Assembly: GCA_025642075.2 (NCBI GenBank)
Contig: JAODUO010000030.1
Span: forward strand, 715,452 to 779,451
Source: Ridgeia piscesae
Lineage: Eukaryota; Annelida; Polychaeta; Sabellida; Siboglinidae
DNA length: 64,000 nucleotides
Direction: 5' to 3'
Shown here: positions 47,701 to 59,300 of the stretch, in pieces
Layout of the letters: each line of letters begins with the position of its first letter
Numbering within the stretch: position 1 is the first letter of the stretch
Position numbers and translations under genes: made by a program
The notes under the pieces: model-generated
What the model was told of the DNA's origin: nothing
Database searches by the model: none
What the model saw: the letters and a program-made list of their open reading frames with translations, nothing else

Positions 47701-48731
47701 GCAGAGATCTCTCTATAAGACTGCAGCAGAGAAATCTCTATGACTGTGTGGTGCAGCAGAGAAATCTCTATAAGACTGTGGTGCAGCAGAGGTGTCTGTA
47801 AACTGACTTGGGTAGTTTTCTTTAGCCGTCCATGACAGACCTTCAGCACTAGTTTTCCACATGTTTACCCAGCTTGAGGACCCCAAGGCCAGCAAGGCTG
47901 CACAAGGTCAATTCTGACATCTGGTCGAGATCGAGGCAGTCTACTGGCTGCTCCGAGGCTGGTGGTCACAGCCAGCTGGCTTCAGTTGTGTTCTCAGACG
48001 TGTCTCAGACCTTGTGTTGAGGCATGAAACAGCAGTCATACTTCTGTCGAAGCCACGTCAAGTTGCACCTCATGACTTTAACAGGGATAGAAAGTCCTGC
48101 CACATTAATTGTCTACTGGCCGCTGAATTTGATAGACTGAGTTATGAAAATTAATATGGCATATCTGAAAATATGTATATATAATTTACACTAATTGTCA
48201 CTATATAAAGCAACTTTTCTGGGAGAGATGTCAAAACTATTTTTTTCTGTTCTTATAATATATATAACCAAGTTTTATTCGAACGAATATTCAGTCGAAC
48301 AAGTATAATATCGTTTGAAAGGAATACACAATGTAAAAACTTATAGTGTGTTCCCTATAGGTTAGTACAGCTGTAAGTGCCTGTGAACCACTGAGCTTGA
48401 TAAGGATTAGCTCACAGGCAGATGTTGTGTTTTGCCAAATATTCAAGATTTTTTTACAGGCAGTTGTTGTTGCCAGTTATAAATGAACTTGTTTCAAGGC
48501 TTGTCATTATATTTACACAAAGGCTGTATCACCATAGACTATAAGTTGATGACTTCTTTTAGGAGTCCGGAGTGTGCAAAAATCAAGCAGAAGATGGTGT
48601 ACACTAGTAGCAAGGATGCACTGAAGAGGGCGCTAGTGGGCATCGGCCGAGACATGCAGGCGTGTGACCATGGCGACCTTGCGTGGACCAATGTTCTTGA
48701 GGCGTTGATGCGATCGGAAGTAGCGCACTGA
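38576..48731 (+). CDS. ADF/cofilin, copy 2 body (three exons, first exon not found)
   Basis: A second ADF/cofilin. Exons 38576-38711, 44487-44619 and 48563-48731 have exactly the same lengths (136, 133, 169 nt) and phases as copy 1. With an ATG exon they would encode 146 residues. Seen motifs are ASGVSVQPS, KYRYIIYSLTDD, STYDDFVNDL, CRYGLYDAEYELKD, LVFFLWSPE and the actin-binding helix KIKQKMVYTSSKDALKRAL, so it should be functional. The two bodies differ widely, so the duplication is not recent. I see no dedicated ATG|GT exon; it may share the one at 23157 as in C. elegans unc-60, or use an unseen one. AATAAA at 48898 ends it. Confidence 0.9.
38712..38840. repeat. Short TTGACC repeat directly after the copy 2 exon 2 donor
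   Basis: About four diverged copies of a ~30-bp unit with TTTGACCTCA and GAGTGTACCTTGACC begin within 10 bases of the donor. The TGACC elements are often spaced by two or three bases, for example TTGACCCCTTTGACCTCA. Confidence 0.7.
38841..40790. other. Cofilin copy 2 intron 2, unique part
   Basis: AT-rich sequence. 39100-39330 holds a degenerate CATCTCTACACA-type low-complexity tract. No exon is recognised. Confidence 0.6.
40800..44508 (+). repeat. Splice-acceptor minisatellite, ~125 copies of 29/30 bp
   Basis: The unit is the first 22 bases of cofilin copy 2 exon 3 (ACAGCACATATGATGACTTTGT) split as ACAGCACATATG + ATGACTTTGT, followed by 8 intron bases ACTTGTAG. The last unit is the exon itself, starting at 44487. 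Three junction types occur: TTGTAG (30 bp), TTGTGG (30 bp, AG lost) and TTTAG (29 bp). The coding origin is shown by copy 1, whose exon 3 has the matching TACGATGACTTTGTG. Long ORFs on both strands (up to 301 codons) come from 30-bp periodicity and are not independent genes. Confidence 0.97.
44487..44619 (+). CDS. Cofilin copy 2 exon 3
   Basis: 133 nt, acceptor ACTTGTAG, donor TG|GTAAGC. It encodes STYDDFVNDLKEAEQ, CRYGLYDAEYELKDG and NKLVFFL. Its first 22 bases are the last unit of the satellite. An open frame continues upstream to 44333 through five 30-bp units, in frame with the exon. Confidence 0.95.
44620..45500. other. Cofilin copy 2 intron 3, unique part
   Basis: AT-rich sequence with an (AATT)n tract near 44641-44662. 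No exon is recognised. Confidence 0.6.
45510..47795. repeat. 32-bp minisatellite, ~70 copies, in cofilin copy 2 intron 3
   Basis: The consensus unit contains TATAAGACTGTGTGGTGCAG and CAGAGATATCTC. AGAGATATCTCT is a perfect 12-base palindrome in many units. Variants with GAGAGATCTC or GAGAAATCTC dominate the second half (after about 47040), so the array has two diverged domains. Unit lengths vary by 1-4 bases. It does not resemble a neighbouring exon. Confidence 0.95.
48563..48731 (+). CDS. Cofilin copy 2 exon 4
   Basis: 169 nt, acceptor TTCTTTTAG, TGA at 48729-48731. It encodes SPECAKIKQKMVYTSSKDAL, KRALVGIGRDMQA and a C-terminus ending RSEVAH. The actin-binding helix is fully kept. Confidence 0.95.
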
Positions 48732-48897
48732 TATTTGACATTCATTAGCGCCGCTTAATCGCAAATCTCATGTCACTCTAATTGCAGCATGATTGTGCAT
48801 AAATAATTTAAATATTTTTGTTGAATTTTCAAATGCTACTACAGGCTTGCTGGCATTGCCCGACTAATTATATTGTTTTAAAAGTCAAGGTTTGTTG

Positions 48898-48903
48898 AAT
48901 AAA
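48898..48903 (+). terminator. Poly(A) signal, cofilin copy 2
   Basis: AATAAA 167 bases after the stop, giving a short 3' UTR compared with copy 1. Confidence 0.6.
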
Positions 48904-49234
48904 CCTAATACAAATTTACTGATTGCAACCTTTAGTTAAGGCGAATTGTTTTAAAGAATGTGCGGATAGTCTTTTTCTAGAGTTGTTATTACAAACTGTA
49001 AAGCCCGTGTTTTTTGGTACATGCTATTTGAAGTTTGACCTGTGTGATCACCAGTGCGGAACTAGTCACTGTTATAGGCAATGTGTGACAGGTATTCATG
49101 TGTGTACACTGTGTACCTGTAGTTGTGGGAGTCACCCATGCAGTGCATCATTTCCATCAAGTGTTGTTGTTTACTTTAGAGTTTGTTTCCAGATTAATTT
49201 ACCAAACCCTCCACAGCATGGAGAGTGAATCTAG

Positions 49235-50055
49235 TGCAGTCACACTGTGACATTCATGAAAAACGCAGGCACACTGTGACATTCATGAAAAACGCAGGCA
49301 CACTGTGACATTCATGAAAAATGCAGCCACACTGTGACATTCATGAAAAACGCAGTCACACTGTGACATTCATGAAAAATGCAGCCACACTGTGACATTC
49401 ATGAAAAATGCAGGCACACTGTGACATTCATGAAAAATGCAGGCACACTGTGACATTCATGAAAAATGCAGGCACACTGTGACATTCATGAAAAATGCAG
49501 CCACACTGTGACATTCATGAAAAATGCAGCCACACTGTGACATTCATGAAAAATGCAGCCACACTGTGACATTCATGAAAAATGCAGGCACACTGACATT
49601 CATGAAAAATGCAGGCACACTGTGACATTCATGAAAAACGCAGGCACACTGTGACATTCATGAAAAATGCAGGCACACTGACATTCATGAAAAATGCAGC
49701 ACACTAACAAATGCAGTCACACTGTGACATTCATGAAAAATGCAGGCACACTGTGACATTCATGAAAAATGCAGGCACACTGTGACATTCATGAAAAATG
49801 CAGGCACACTGACATTCATGAACATTGCAGGCACACTGTGACATTCATGAATGATGCAGACACACTGGCATCCATGAACAATGCTGGCACATTGTGACAT
49901 TCGTGAACAATGCAGGCACACTGAAGCGTCCATGAATGATGACGGTCGCTGGGACATTTGTCTATGAACAATGCAGGCACACTGACATTCATGAACAATG
50001 CAGGCACACTGTGACATTCATGAACAATGCAAGCACACCGACATCCATGAACAAT
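49235..50055. repeat. 29-bp minisatellite downstream of cofilin copy 2
   Basis: About 28 copies of a unit CACACTGTGACATTCATG + AAAAATGCAGG with G/C/T at the unit joint. The right third has shorter and more diverged units (ATGAACAATGCAGG). It lies outside recognised genes. Confidence 0.93.
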
Positions 50056-51199
50056 TCACTATGAGAATAACTGGACTTTGTGTGACTTGCAGAGAATATA
50101 GAAAAGTTTACTTTTTATTTCTCAGTTAACTTGTTTGACACAAATGCGATATCTTTTAACATATCGAAGAGTGACTTTTATCAGTGTTCATATCATATAA
50201 GTCCTTATGTTTTATTATTTTAGATTGCAGATATGGTGCGGTTTAGATGTTGTTTAGTCAGTGAATGAACATTGATTAGATTGAAAATGATTCACACCAA
50301 ACACAACAAATTCCTGGCAAGTAACACAATCCATTGGAGGGTTGAACGATGTAATATCATTCTTCATGAGAGGGCTTTATAAAAAATTAATTTGTTTGGT
50401 TATATGTAACACACAATTGAACCACAATTTATTCCGTTGTGGTCACAACCACTATCAGCTTTTCAGTGTCAATATTAGGCATAGGTTGCTCGTTTTAAAA
50501 CTGTATACCCGGTAGTAGATTCAACTGTAACGTTTTGGGAGGTAAATATACAAACCCCAGAATAGTTTTTGTTTATAATTTTATACTTTTACAAGGCAAT
50601 AATTTGACTTATTGCATGATGACATATGAATGGAAACTCCAGCTTCTGACGACCGAATCCTATTTTCCATTCAGGACTTAGGAGATGTAACTGCCAGTGT
50701 CATGGGCAGCTCGCATCTGTATTGCTGTATACAACAATTAATAAAATTAACAAAAATTGTGGAGTTTGGTGTTGTAAACTGAACTTTATTATAGTGGTAC
50801 ATTTTAACTAGGACCTGTGTCTGTTTCTGTGTCTTGTGTAACTGGGTTTCACCGTTTCCTGCACATGTTGTGTATGGAACTTTCACCGACAGTTTTCCAC
50901 CTGAAAACATCATGTGAAAGAGTAAGTATCACGCTTGAAAACGAGGTTGGAACTTTGGGGCATGAATTCCATTCTCTCCATGTTAAAACATCTGACATTA
51001 TTTTGTTTTTAGTTGTAATAATTGGATTGTCCCCAAATTGTGTTTATAGTTTCATTTTCCAAAGGAACACCATTTCAATTTATCTGGGAAACATTCACTC
51101 AATCACGCTGCAATTAATGTTTGTAGACTATTTGTACTCAAATATCCACTACCCAGTCCTCTTTCATACTGCCGAGTGAACTGGAGATATGGACTAAAC

Positions 51200-51285
51200 G
51201 AAACTTCCCAGGATCCATCACTGCAGCACAGGATTTGAACCCAAGTTCTTTCGACTGAGTTCACTGCTCTAAGTTACTGTCCTCA
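51200..51285 (-). mobile_element. tRNA-derived SINE remnant
   Basis: On the minus strand TTAGAGCAGTGAACTC resembles a tRNA A box and D arm region, and GGGTTCAAATCC is a perfect B-box-like T arm. It continues into ordinary sequence, so it is a SINE head rather than a tRNA gene; no full cloverleaf is evident. Confidence 0.45.
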
Positions 51286-51479
51286 AGTAATATGGCATAT
51301 AAGGGTATTTGATGGACAAACCTACTCTAGTACATTGCACTGTAGTGTCATAAAAAGTGTGAATGATGTCTACATTCTCAATACAAACATCATAGTTCCT
51401 TTTAAAAACAGACACCTGGATCTGTCTTTCTCAGTTGGAGAAAACTAGGAAACTCCATAATTATTTGTATCTCATATCT

Positions 51480-52150
51480 CCTAACTGCCATAAAATATTG
51501 CACAATATCTGTCACCCCATCAATACCTGCCACATAATGTGCAACTGCCACCCCAAATATCTTCCCCCAGGAATATTCAACCACAGCATATCTACCACCT
51601 CTGGATACATGGCACCCTAAGATATTTGCCACCCCTAGGTATATTATATCCCAGGATATCTAACTCTCTTCCACCTACATCTGTCATTCTGCATATCTTC
51701 CCTCCAAGGATATCTGCCATTGATTGAAATCTTCCACCCCAGGATATTCAACAACACTGTATAGGGGAGAGTGGGGCATAACCAGATCACACACGGAACA
51801 TTTGGGGGGTTATTTAATAGTTTGCAGGACTCCACACCACATCCGGTTATGACCCACATATGGGGCGTAACCAGATGGCCGGATCTAAGTTTTTTGGGGC
51901 CTAATTACTTTACTGCTTAGCTGGTAATGGTTAATATTGGTTGTGATAAGAACGCCAGGGATGAGCATCCCAGTGGGGTGTGGTTTCTGCGGTTAACAGC
52001 CTATCAGTATTATACGTTAACCATACAATTATGCCCCACTCTCCCCTATCTTCAACACAGACATGTGCCACCCTGTGTATCTGCTACCCTGAGATATATG
52101 TCACCTCTGAATATTTGCCACCCCTGGACACCCACTACTTATCTAGGTTC
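51480..52150. repeat. Degenerate ~30-bp repeat, split by a MITE
   Basis: Weak copies of a unit around CTGCCACCCC...GGATATC occur before 51755 and again after 52050 (for example GGATATCTGCC, ATATTTGCCACCCC). The MITE at 51761-52049 interrupts the tract, so the tract is older than the insertion. Confidence 0.6.
51761..52049. mobile_element. 289-bp MITE with 21-bp perfect TIRs
   Basis: The left end begins ATAGGGGAGAGTGGGGCATA and the right end is its exact reverse complement (TTATGCCCCACTCTCCCC...). The inside is unique and without an ORF, and repeats GGGGC-TAACCAGAT. Target duplication is unclear. The superfamily is not assigned. Confidence 0.85.
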
Positions 52151-52229
52151 TTGCCGCCAGGCACCAAGCCATGGCTTGTTGGTGGTGTCCTACCACTCAC
52201 ACACGCACAGAGAAAACATGAAAATGTGT

Positions 52230-53212
52230 TTTTGTAATAATGGATAATAATTTATTGCCTTCAACTATTCACACTCGGGGTGCGTGCGAACAAACACGCT
52301 CATACACGTCAACAAACAATCCTACACTTGGAAGCACGTGATGTTTACTTTACTTTTCTTTACTTCTTCAAGTTTGTCATCGACTCTTGCTGAAATGTGA
52401 ACACTGCTGCATGTAAACACTCACAAGGGACAACTCCGTCAACACGGCACTGTACATCACGTTACTGGGGGACACGTTATGTAAACAGGGATGAGTAATA
52501 TTACGTGCTGCGTAACACGCTACGCTGCATTGTAAAATTAACAGCAAAATGACTAAAATAGTAGACAAGAAAATCTAACCAAGTAAAACAATAAACAACA
52601 CACAACGAGAAAACAAAGAAATAATTTAAACATTAACATCAAAACCGACATCTGGCTGATATTCTGCGCAGAACATGAGCTAGCACGGAGAACTGTGGCA
52701 ACATGACGTCATTTATCACACACACAAGCAACAGAGAAAAGGCAAAATAAGGCACCAATACGTTGTAAACACTTCATAAAGTAAATATGATGATTCTTGT
52801 TCCTCCAGCCTTTATACCGAGTAAAACCGCAACTACAAACGAAGATATTTCATCCAACAAGACCTGTAGACAACGGCGATTTCTGCAATCCTCGCTGAAC
52901 AGAAGTTATCCAGAGAAACGAACTACATAAAAACATCGCAACAGTCAACGTCACACAATATAAATAAATAACAAAGAATACAAGGTTTCTGCATCCAGAC
53001 GGCATGCATTGGTGGTATCACATCAGGGACCAAAGCATGTTACATTGGAACGTGAACATCGTCACTTTCCTCGCAAACTACACGATTCCTTTACCGAGCC
53101 AAGAAACTATACAGTGTGTTGGCATAAACTGTCCACAAGTGGCATGACTGACACGTGACTTGATGGCGACTATAGGACGGGGAAGTTCTCACGAATGTCA
53201 CGGGAAGAATCC
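52230..53212 (-). other. Probable ryanodine receptor 3' UTR
   Basis: Sequence after the stop on the minus strand. A poly(A) signal candidate AATAAA is at 52251-52256 (TTTATT on +). No other gene is recognised. Confidence 0.5.
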
Positions 53213-53311
53213 TCAGCTTCCCAGTTCCTCCTCGTAGTGTTTTCGGAAACAGTCTCCGACAGGGAAGAAGTCCCAACACCGCTCTTGGTACAGCTCCCAC
53301 ACGTACGTCTC
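53213..53311 (-). CDS. RyR last exon
   Basis: 99 nt ending in TGA (53213-53215). It encodes [20 protein letters not shown] and [12 protein letters not shown], the conserved C-terminus of the tetramer. Confidence 0.97.
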   Translation of the reverse strand, partial: ETYVWELYQERCWDFFPVGDCFRKHYEEELGS

Positions 53312-56300
53312 CTGCAGACGAAACATATTCTTCAGTAGAATGGCAACGGAGAAAGGATTTTTCTTATTAGCATCGACTGTCTAATTTCATTTAATATTTC
53401 CTTTCAAATGAAATTAGATTTGCTTTTGCTGTAGCTTCACCAAAAATATTATATAAAATCCCTACCATTATAAATTAATCTGAAACTACAGCCACCTTTG
53501 AAATAAACTACTGAAATTTGTGTTAGAAATTGTATTTCCTAAAGTTTTGGCAGTTCACTGTTCCAATGGCGACCCTGGCCTGTACCCACTACCCATGTGT
53601 GATTATGCTGGTTGTTTTTCTCCTGAGTTTCGAGTCTAGAAGATATATGTGCTACAGATTTTGTTTGACTATTTCTGCTATATTTATCTTGTCCCATGTT
53701 CCCTACTGTAGGGCTATATTTATCTTGTCCCATGTTCCCTACTGTAGGGCTATATTTATCTTGTCCCATGTTCCCTACTGTAGGGCTATATTTATCTTGT
53801 CCCATGTTCCCTACTGTAGGGCTATATTTATCTTGTCCCATGTTCCCTACTGTAGGGCTATATTTATCTTGTCCCATGTTCCCTACTGTAGGGCTATATT
53901 TATCTTGTCCCATGTTCCCTACTGTAGGGCTATATTTATCTTGTCCCATGTTCCCTACTGTAGGGCTATATTTATCTTGTCCCATGTTCCCTACTGTAGG
54001 GCTATATTTATCTTGTCCCATGTTCCCTACTGTAGGGCTATATTTATCTTGTCCCATGTTCCCTACTGTAGGGCTATATTTATCTTGTCCCATGTTCCCT
54101 ACTGTAGGGCTATATTTATCTTGTCCCATGTTCCCTACTGTAGGGCTATATTTATCTTGTCCCATGTTCCCTACTGTAGGGCTATATTTATCTTGTCCCA
54201 TGTTCCCTACTGTAGGGCTATATTTATCTTGTCCCATGTTCCCTACTGTAGGGCTATATTTATCTTGTCCCATGTTCCCTACTGTAGGGCTATATTTATC
54301 TTGTCCCATGTTCCCTACTGTAGGGCTATATTTATCTTGTCCCATGTTCCCTACTGTAGGGCTATATTTGTCTTGTCCCATGTTCCCTACTGTAGGGCTA
54401 TATTTGTCTTGTCCCATGTTCCCTACTGTAGGGCTATATTTATCTTGTCCCATGTTCCCTACTGTAGGGCTATATTTATCTTGTCCCATGTTCCCTACTG
54501 TAGGGCTATATCTATCTTGTCCCATGTTCCCTACTGTAGGGCTATATTTATCTTGTCCCATGTTCCCTACTGTAGGGCTATATCTATTTTCCAATCAGAA
54601 GCGTCTATGTGGATGGTCCTGATCAGAATAACACATTTAACAAAACTTTTTTGTTATTTGTGAAGTACAGTCAAACACTGTTTCACGACCACCTCAGTAA
54701 TACAACCACCTCATAATTAAGGTCACCCTGGGACAGCCCCAAATTATTTCCATAACATTAAAGGGTAGAAAATTAACCCTGCTAATAGGGTCAACTTGCT
54801 ATTCAGGTCTGTTCACCAAGTCTTGAGGGTGACCTTAATAGAAAGGTTCCACAAGACATGAAACCAGTCCCTGGGTAATGCAGTCAGTGAGATGTGAGGA
54901 CTTGTGCACTTACCTGACCAGTGTATTCTGTGTCCGGCTTGTTTATGAGGTGCATCAGGAAGAACCTGAAACATGTGACACATTAACTAATAAGTGTTTC
55001 TCATGTAAAGGTACATTTGTTATACATGCATGTAGGATCGACTGTGTTCAATGACACAGAGTATATACTGTACACACTGTCTGCGTGGTGTCTCTCACAC
55101 GCCCGCATGGGATGTAACTCCAGCTACTGGGGTTGACGTACTCTGAGTTATGCATTTACCCCCACCCCCATCTCTTACTTCCCAGTGGCACTGACACCAG
55201 ACAGAAGGGAGCAATGGCATTTAGTGTCTCTTCCAAAGACACAGGTGACATGAGGTGAATGAAACAGTAGCAGGTGGAATTGAACCCCTCAAAAGACTGT
55301 CCAGAGCTCTACCTTGCAACAGCGTTCCCCATTCTGCATTCACTATGAAAATTCAAATATTATTTTGTCCTTTTATAGCACAAACTTAATGTAATAATTT
55401 CAACATTATTCATACAGAGCAACCACACATCCCCTAACTTTCTTGAACAGAATTTATTTGCCCTAACCAACATTCAATGTAATAAAAACAGCAAATATGT
55501 AATCAAGCAAAATTCAATGGCTTATACCGATATGTCTGTGAAGGACTGAACACAGGTTTCACAGCAGGTTGCTGTGTCAACACTTACATGTAGTTGGCAA
55601 AGTTGTGTTCTTTCTGTATGTGTGTCTCAAAGCCGTGTGGGACTTTGTCAAAGTAGTCTTTCCCAATGCCACATATGAAGCAGGAAGACTGGGGAGAAAG
55701 ACATTGTCAGTACAATTCATGGATGTGTTTTATCATCGAAAAATGAGACATGGTGATAACATATCTTCAATGCTTTGAGTAAGAACATAACTAATTCATA
55801 TTTTAACATCTTCAATACTCTGAGAGAGTATAACACTAATTCATATCTTGACACTTTAAATTTTACATTACCTAATCCTTTGTGTATTTATGTTACACAC
55901 CTATACCGTATTTACATTATCTTTATCCAATGTGACATCTACCTGATCATGAATCTAGTAACAGTGATAGCACCACCTGTTGATTAACTAGAAAAGCGGC
56001 AGTTACAAACCTCCCAACACTTCATACAGATTATTTTTTCTCCCCAACCTCCTCCCAACATCCCTAACTGCCTGATTACCCTCCCACCTCTGCTGTAACC
56101 TCCCCATCTCCCCCAGTGTGTGTCCCATGCACTCACCTCTAGGTCCTCCTGTACCTGGGCCAACTGATCTCTCAACTCACCAAACGCATCAATGATCAAA
56201 CCTGCAACCACCAGTCACAGTCATTACACCAGCCTCAGTCAGTGAGACGTCATTACACAATTTAAGTCAGTGAGACGTTATTACACCAACCTCAGCCAGT

Positions 56301-59300
56301 GAGACATCATTACACCAATTTAAGTCAGTGAGACGTTATTACACCAACCTCAGCTCAGTGAGACATCATTACACCAATTTAAGTCAGTGAGACGTTATTA
56401 CACCAGCCTCAGTCAGTGAGACGTCATTACACCAATTTAAGTCAGTGAGACGTTATTACACCAGCCTCAGTCAGTGAGACGTCATTACACCAATTTAAGT
56501 CAGTGAGACGTTATTACACCAACCTCAGTCAGTGAGACGTCATTACACCAATTTAAGTCAGTGAGACGTTATTACACCAACCTCAGCCAGTGAGACATCA
56601 TTACACCAATTTAAGTCAGTGAGACGTTATTACACCAACCTCAGCCAGTGAGACGTCATTACACCAATTTAAGTCAGTGAGACGTTATTACACCAACCTC
56701 AGCCAGTGAGACATCATTACACCAATTTAAGTCAGTGAGACGTTATTACACCAACCTCAGTCGGTGAGACGTCACTACACCAGCCTCAGTCAGTGAGACG
56801 TCATTACACCAACCTCAGCTGGTGAGACGTCATTACACCAACCTCAGCCGGTGATACATCATTACACCAACCTCAGTCAGTGAGACGTCATTACAACAGC
56901 CAGTCGGTGAGATGTCATTACACCAACCTCAGTCAGTGAGACGTCATTACAACAGCCAGTCGGTGAGATGTCATTACACCAACCTCAGTCAGTGAGACGT
57001 CATTACAACAGCCAATCGGTGAGATGTCATTACACCAACCTCGGTCAGTGAGACGTCATTACACCAACCTCAGTCAGTGAGACGTCATTACAGCAACCTC
57101 GGTCAGTGAGACATCATTACACCAACTTCAGTCAGTGAGACGTCATTACACCAACTTCAGTCAGTGAGACGTCATTACACCAACCACAATCAGTGAGATG
57201 TCATTATATTAACCTCCTTAATGTGTATAGAGCTGCCTTGCAGAATGGCGGTGTTAACCATACTGTGCTGCATTATGGAGTGAATGAACTTTACGAAAGT
57301 TATCTAAATATCCTGAAAGTTTGAAAATTGCATCACACAATGACCCAAGACAACAATACAGCAGGTGAATACTTGTAGCAACCTGTTAGAATTAAAATAT
57401 ATTTATTATATTTCATGTTACTTTGCATGCAGGAATAGGATGATGGTGAGGATAGTGATGATGTTATACGATAACTTACCCTGGATGGCAGAAAGTAGGA
57501 AGATGATAGGATATCTTACAGTGGATGATAGTGAGTCAGATATCTTACCCTGCATGATGGTGAGTAGGATATCTTACCGTGGATGATAGTGAATAGGATA
57601 TCTTACTCTGTGTGGCAGTGAATATGATATCTAACCCTGGAATGTAATGAATAGGATATCTTACCCTGGATGATAGTGAGTAGGATAACTTACCCTGGGT
57701 GATAGCAAGTAGGATAACTTACCCTGGGTGATAGCAAGTAGGATAACTTACCCTCGATGATGACAAGTAGGATGATGACAACTTACCCTGGATGATGGTG
57801 AGTAGGATGGTGATAACTTACCCTGGATGATGGTGAGCAGGATGATTATAACTTACCCTGGATGATGGCGAGCAGGATGATGATAACTTACCCTGGATGA
57901 TGGTGAGTAGGATGATAACTTACCCTGGATGATGACGAGTAGGATGATAACTTACCCTGGATGATGGTGAGTAGGATGATGATAACTTACCCTGGATGAT
58001 GGTGAGTAGGATGATAACTTACCCTCGATGATGGTGAGTAGGATGATGATAACTTACCCTGGATGATGGTGAGTAGGATGATGATAACTTACCCTGGATG
58101 ATGGTGAGTAGGATGATGATAACTTACCCTGGATGATGGTGAGTAGGATGATGATAACTTACCCTGGATGATGGTGAGTAGGATGATGATAACTTACCCT
58201 GGATGATGGTGAGTAGGATGATGATAACTTACCCTGGATGATGGTGAGTAGGATGATGACAACTTACCCTGGATGATGGTGAGTAGGATGATGAAACTTA
58301 CCCTGGATGATGGTGAGTAGGATGATAACTTACCCTGGATGATGGTGAGTAGGATGATGATAACTTACCCTGGATGATGGTGAGTAGGATGATAACTTAC
58401 CCTGGATGATGGTGAGTAGGATGATGATAACTTACCCTGGATGATGGTGAGTAGGATGTTTTGATAACTTACCCTGGATGATGGTGAGTAGGATGATAAC
58501 TTACCCTGGATGATGGTGAGCAGGATGATGATAACTTACCCTGGATGATGGTGAGCAGGATGATGATAACTTACCCTGGATGATGGTGAGCAGGATGATA
58601 ACTTACCCTGGATGATGGTGAGCAGGATGATGATAACTTACCCTGGATGATGGTGAGCAGGATGATGATAACTTACCCTGGATGATGGCGAGCAGAATGA
58701 TGATAACGAAGAAGAAGAAGGTGATGTCAAAGATGATGCGGTACACCTCGTACGGGTCTCCATCTGGCGAGTCTATCTCGTCACCTGTCACAAACATCAC
58801 AATTGTTTTTACGTTTTGCAAATAATTTCAAAAAAGATGCATTCCTTGATCCAATGGTACATAATACAACAAATGTTACCTGTACTTAAAGGTGAAGGGA
58901 ATGTTTTTTATATGAAAAATGGTCATAGTGTTGATAATGGAACTAACTCAGACAATTATTTCCATTAAGAATCAACAGTTGTTTGTATCATAAATGGGAC
59001 TTCAATGAGAAAAAGTTTTAAAAAGTTAGTTGGTGAGTTTCCAGATGTCCAGCCATTTTGTGCAAGTTTTTGTAGTCACATTAAACAGAGTCATTGGTTA
59101 GAAATAGCATCATCCGCATTGTCAATCCACAACATTCTGGCTGTCTTCTACAACTGTACGAGGCACAGAAATCTACCATCATCCACTGGAGACACAGAGC
59201 AGTTTGTTTTCATTTACACCAGTCACTGACGGAGGCATAAGGCAGCTTAAGGTGGCTGTAAGTGAGACACTGAGAAGGCAGCGTGAAGGTGAAAGTGACA

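Larger units (their letters stand above)
50056..52230. other. Intergenic region between cofilin copy 2 and the ryanodine receptor gene
   Basis: No gene is recognised. A 120-codon ORF at 50817-51179 has no family features and unremarkable composition. A tRNA-like SINE remnant, a degenerate repeat and a MITE are entered separately. Confidence 0.6.

Noticed and set aside
45510..47795. 32-bp array as exon-derived
   Set aside because: Its sequence does not match the end of exon 3 or the start of exon 4, and it lies about 900 bases from either.
40800..50050. CRISPR-like array
   Set aside because: Units are directly tandem with no unique spacers, the sequence is eukaryotic, and no cas genes are present.
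50817..51179. 120-codon ORF as a gene
   Set aside because: No recognisable domain, no splice or promoter context, and AT-rich composition like the flanks.
51200..51285. tRNA gene
   Set aside because: A and B box-like segments exist but stems do not pair into a complete cloverleaf; a SINE remnant fits better.
53530..54663. 377-codon + ORF and 351-codon - ORF
   Set aside because: Both run through the 36-bp array, whose length is divisible by three, so all frames repeat without stops. The region is an intron of the ryanodine receptor gene.
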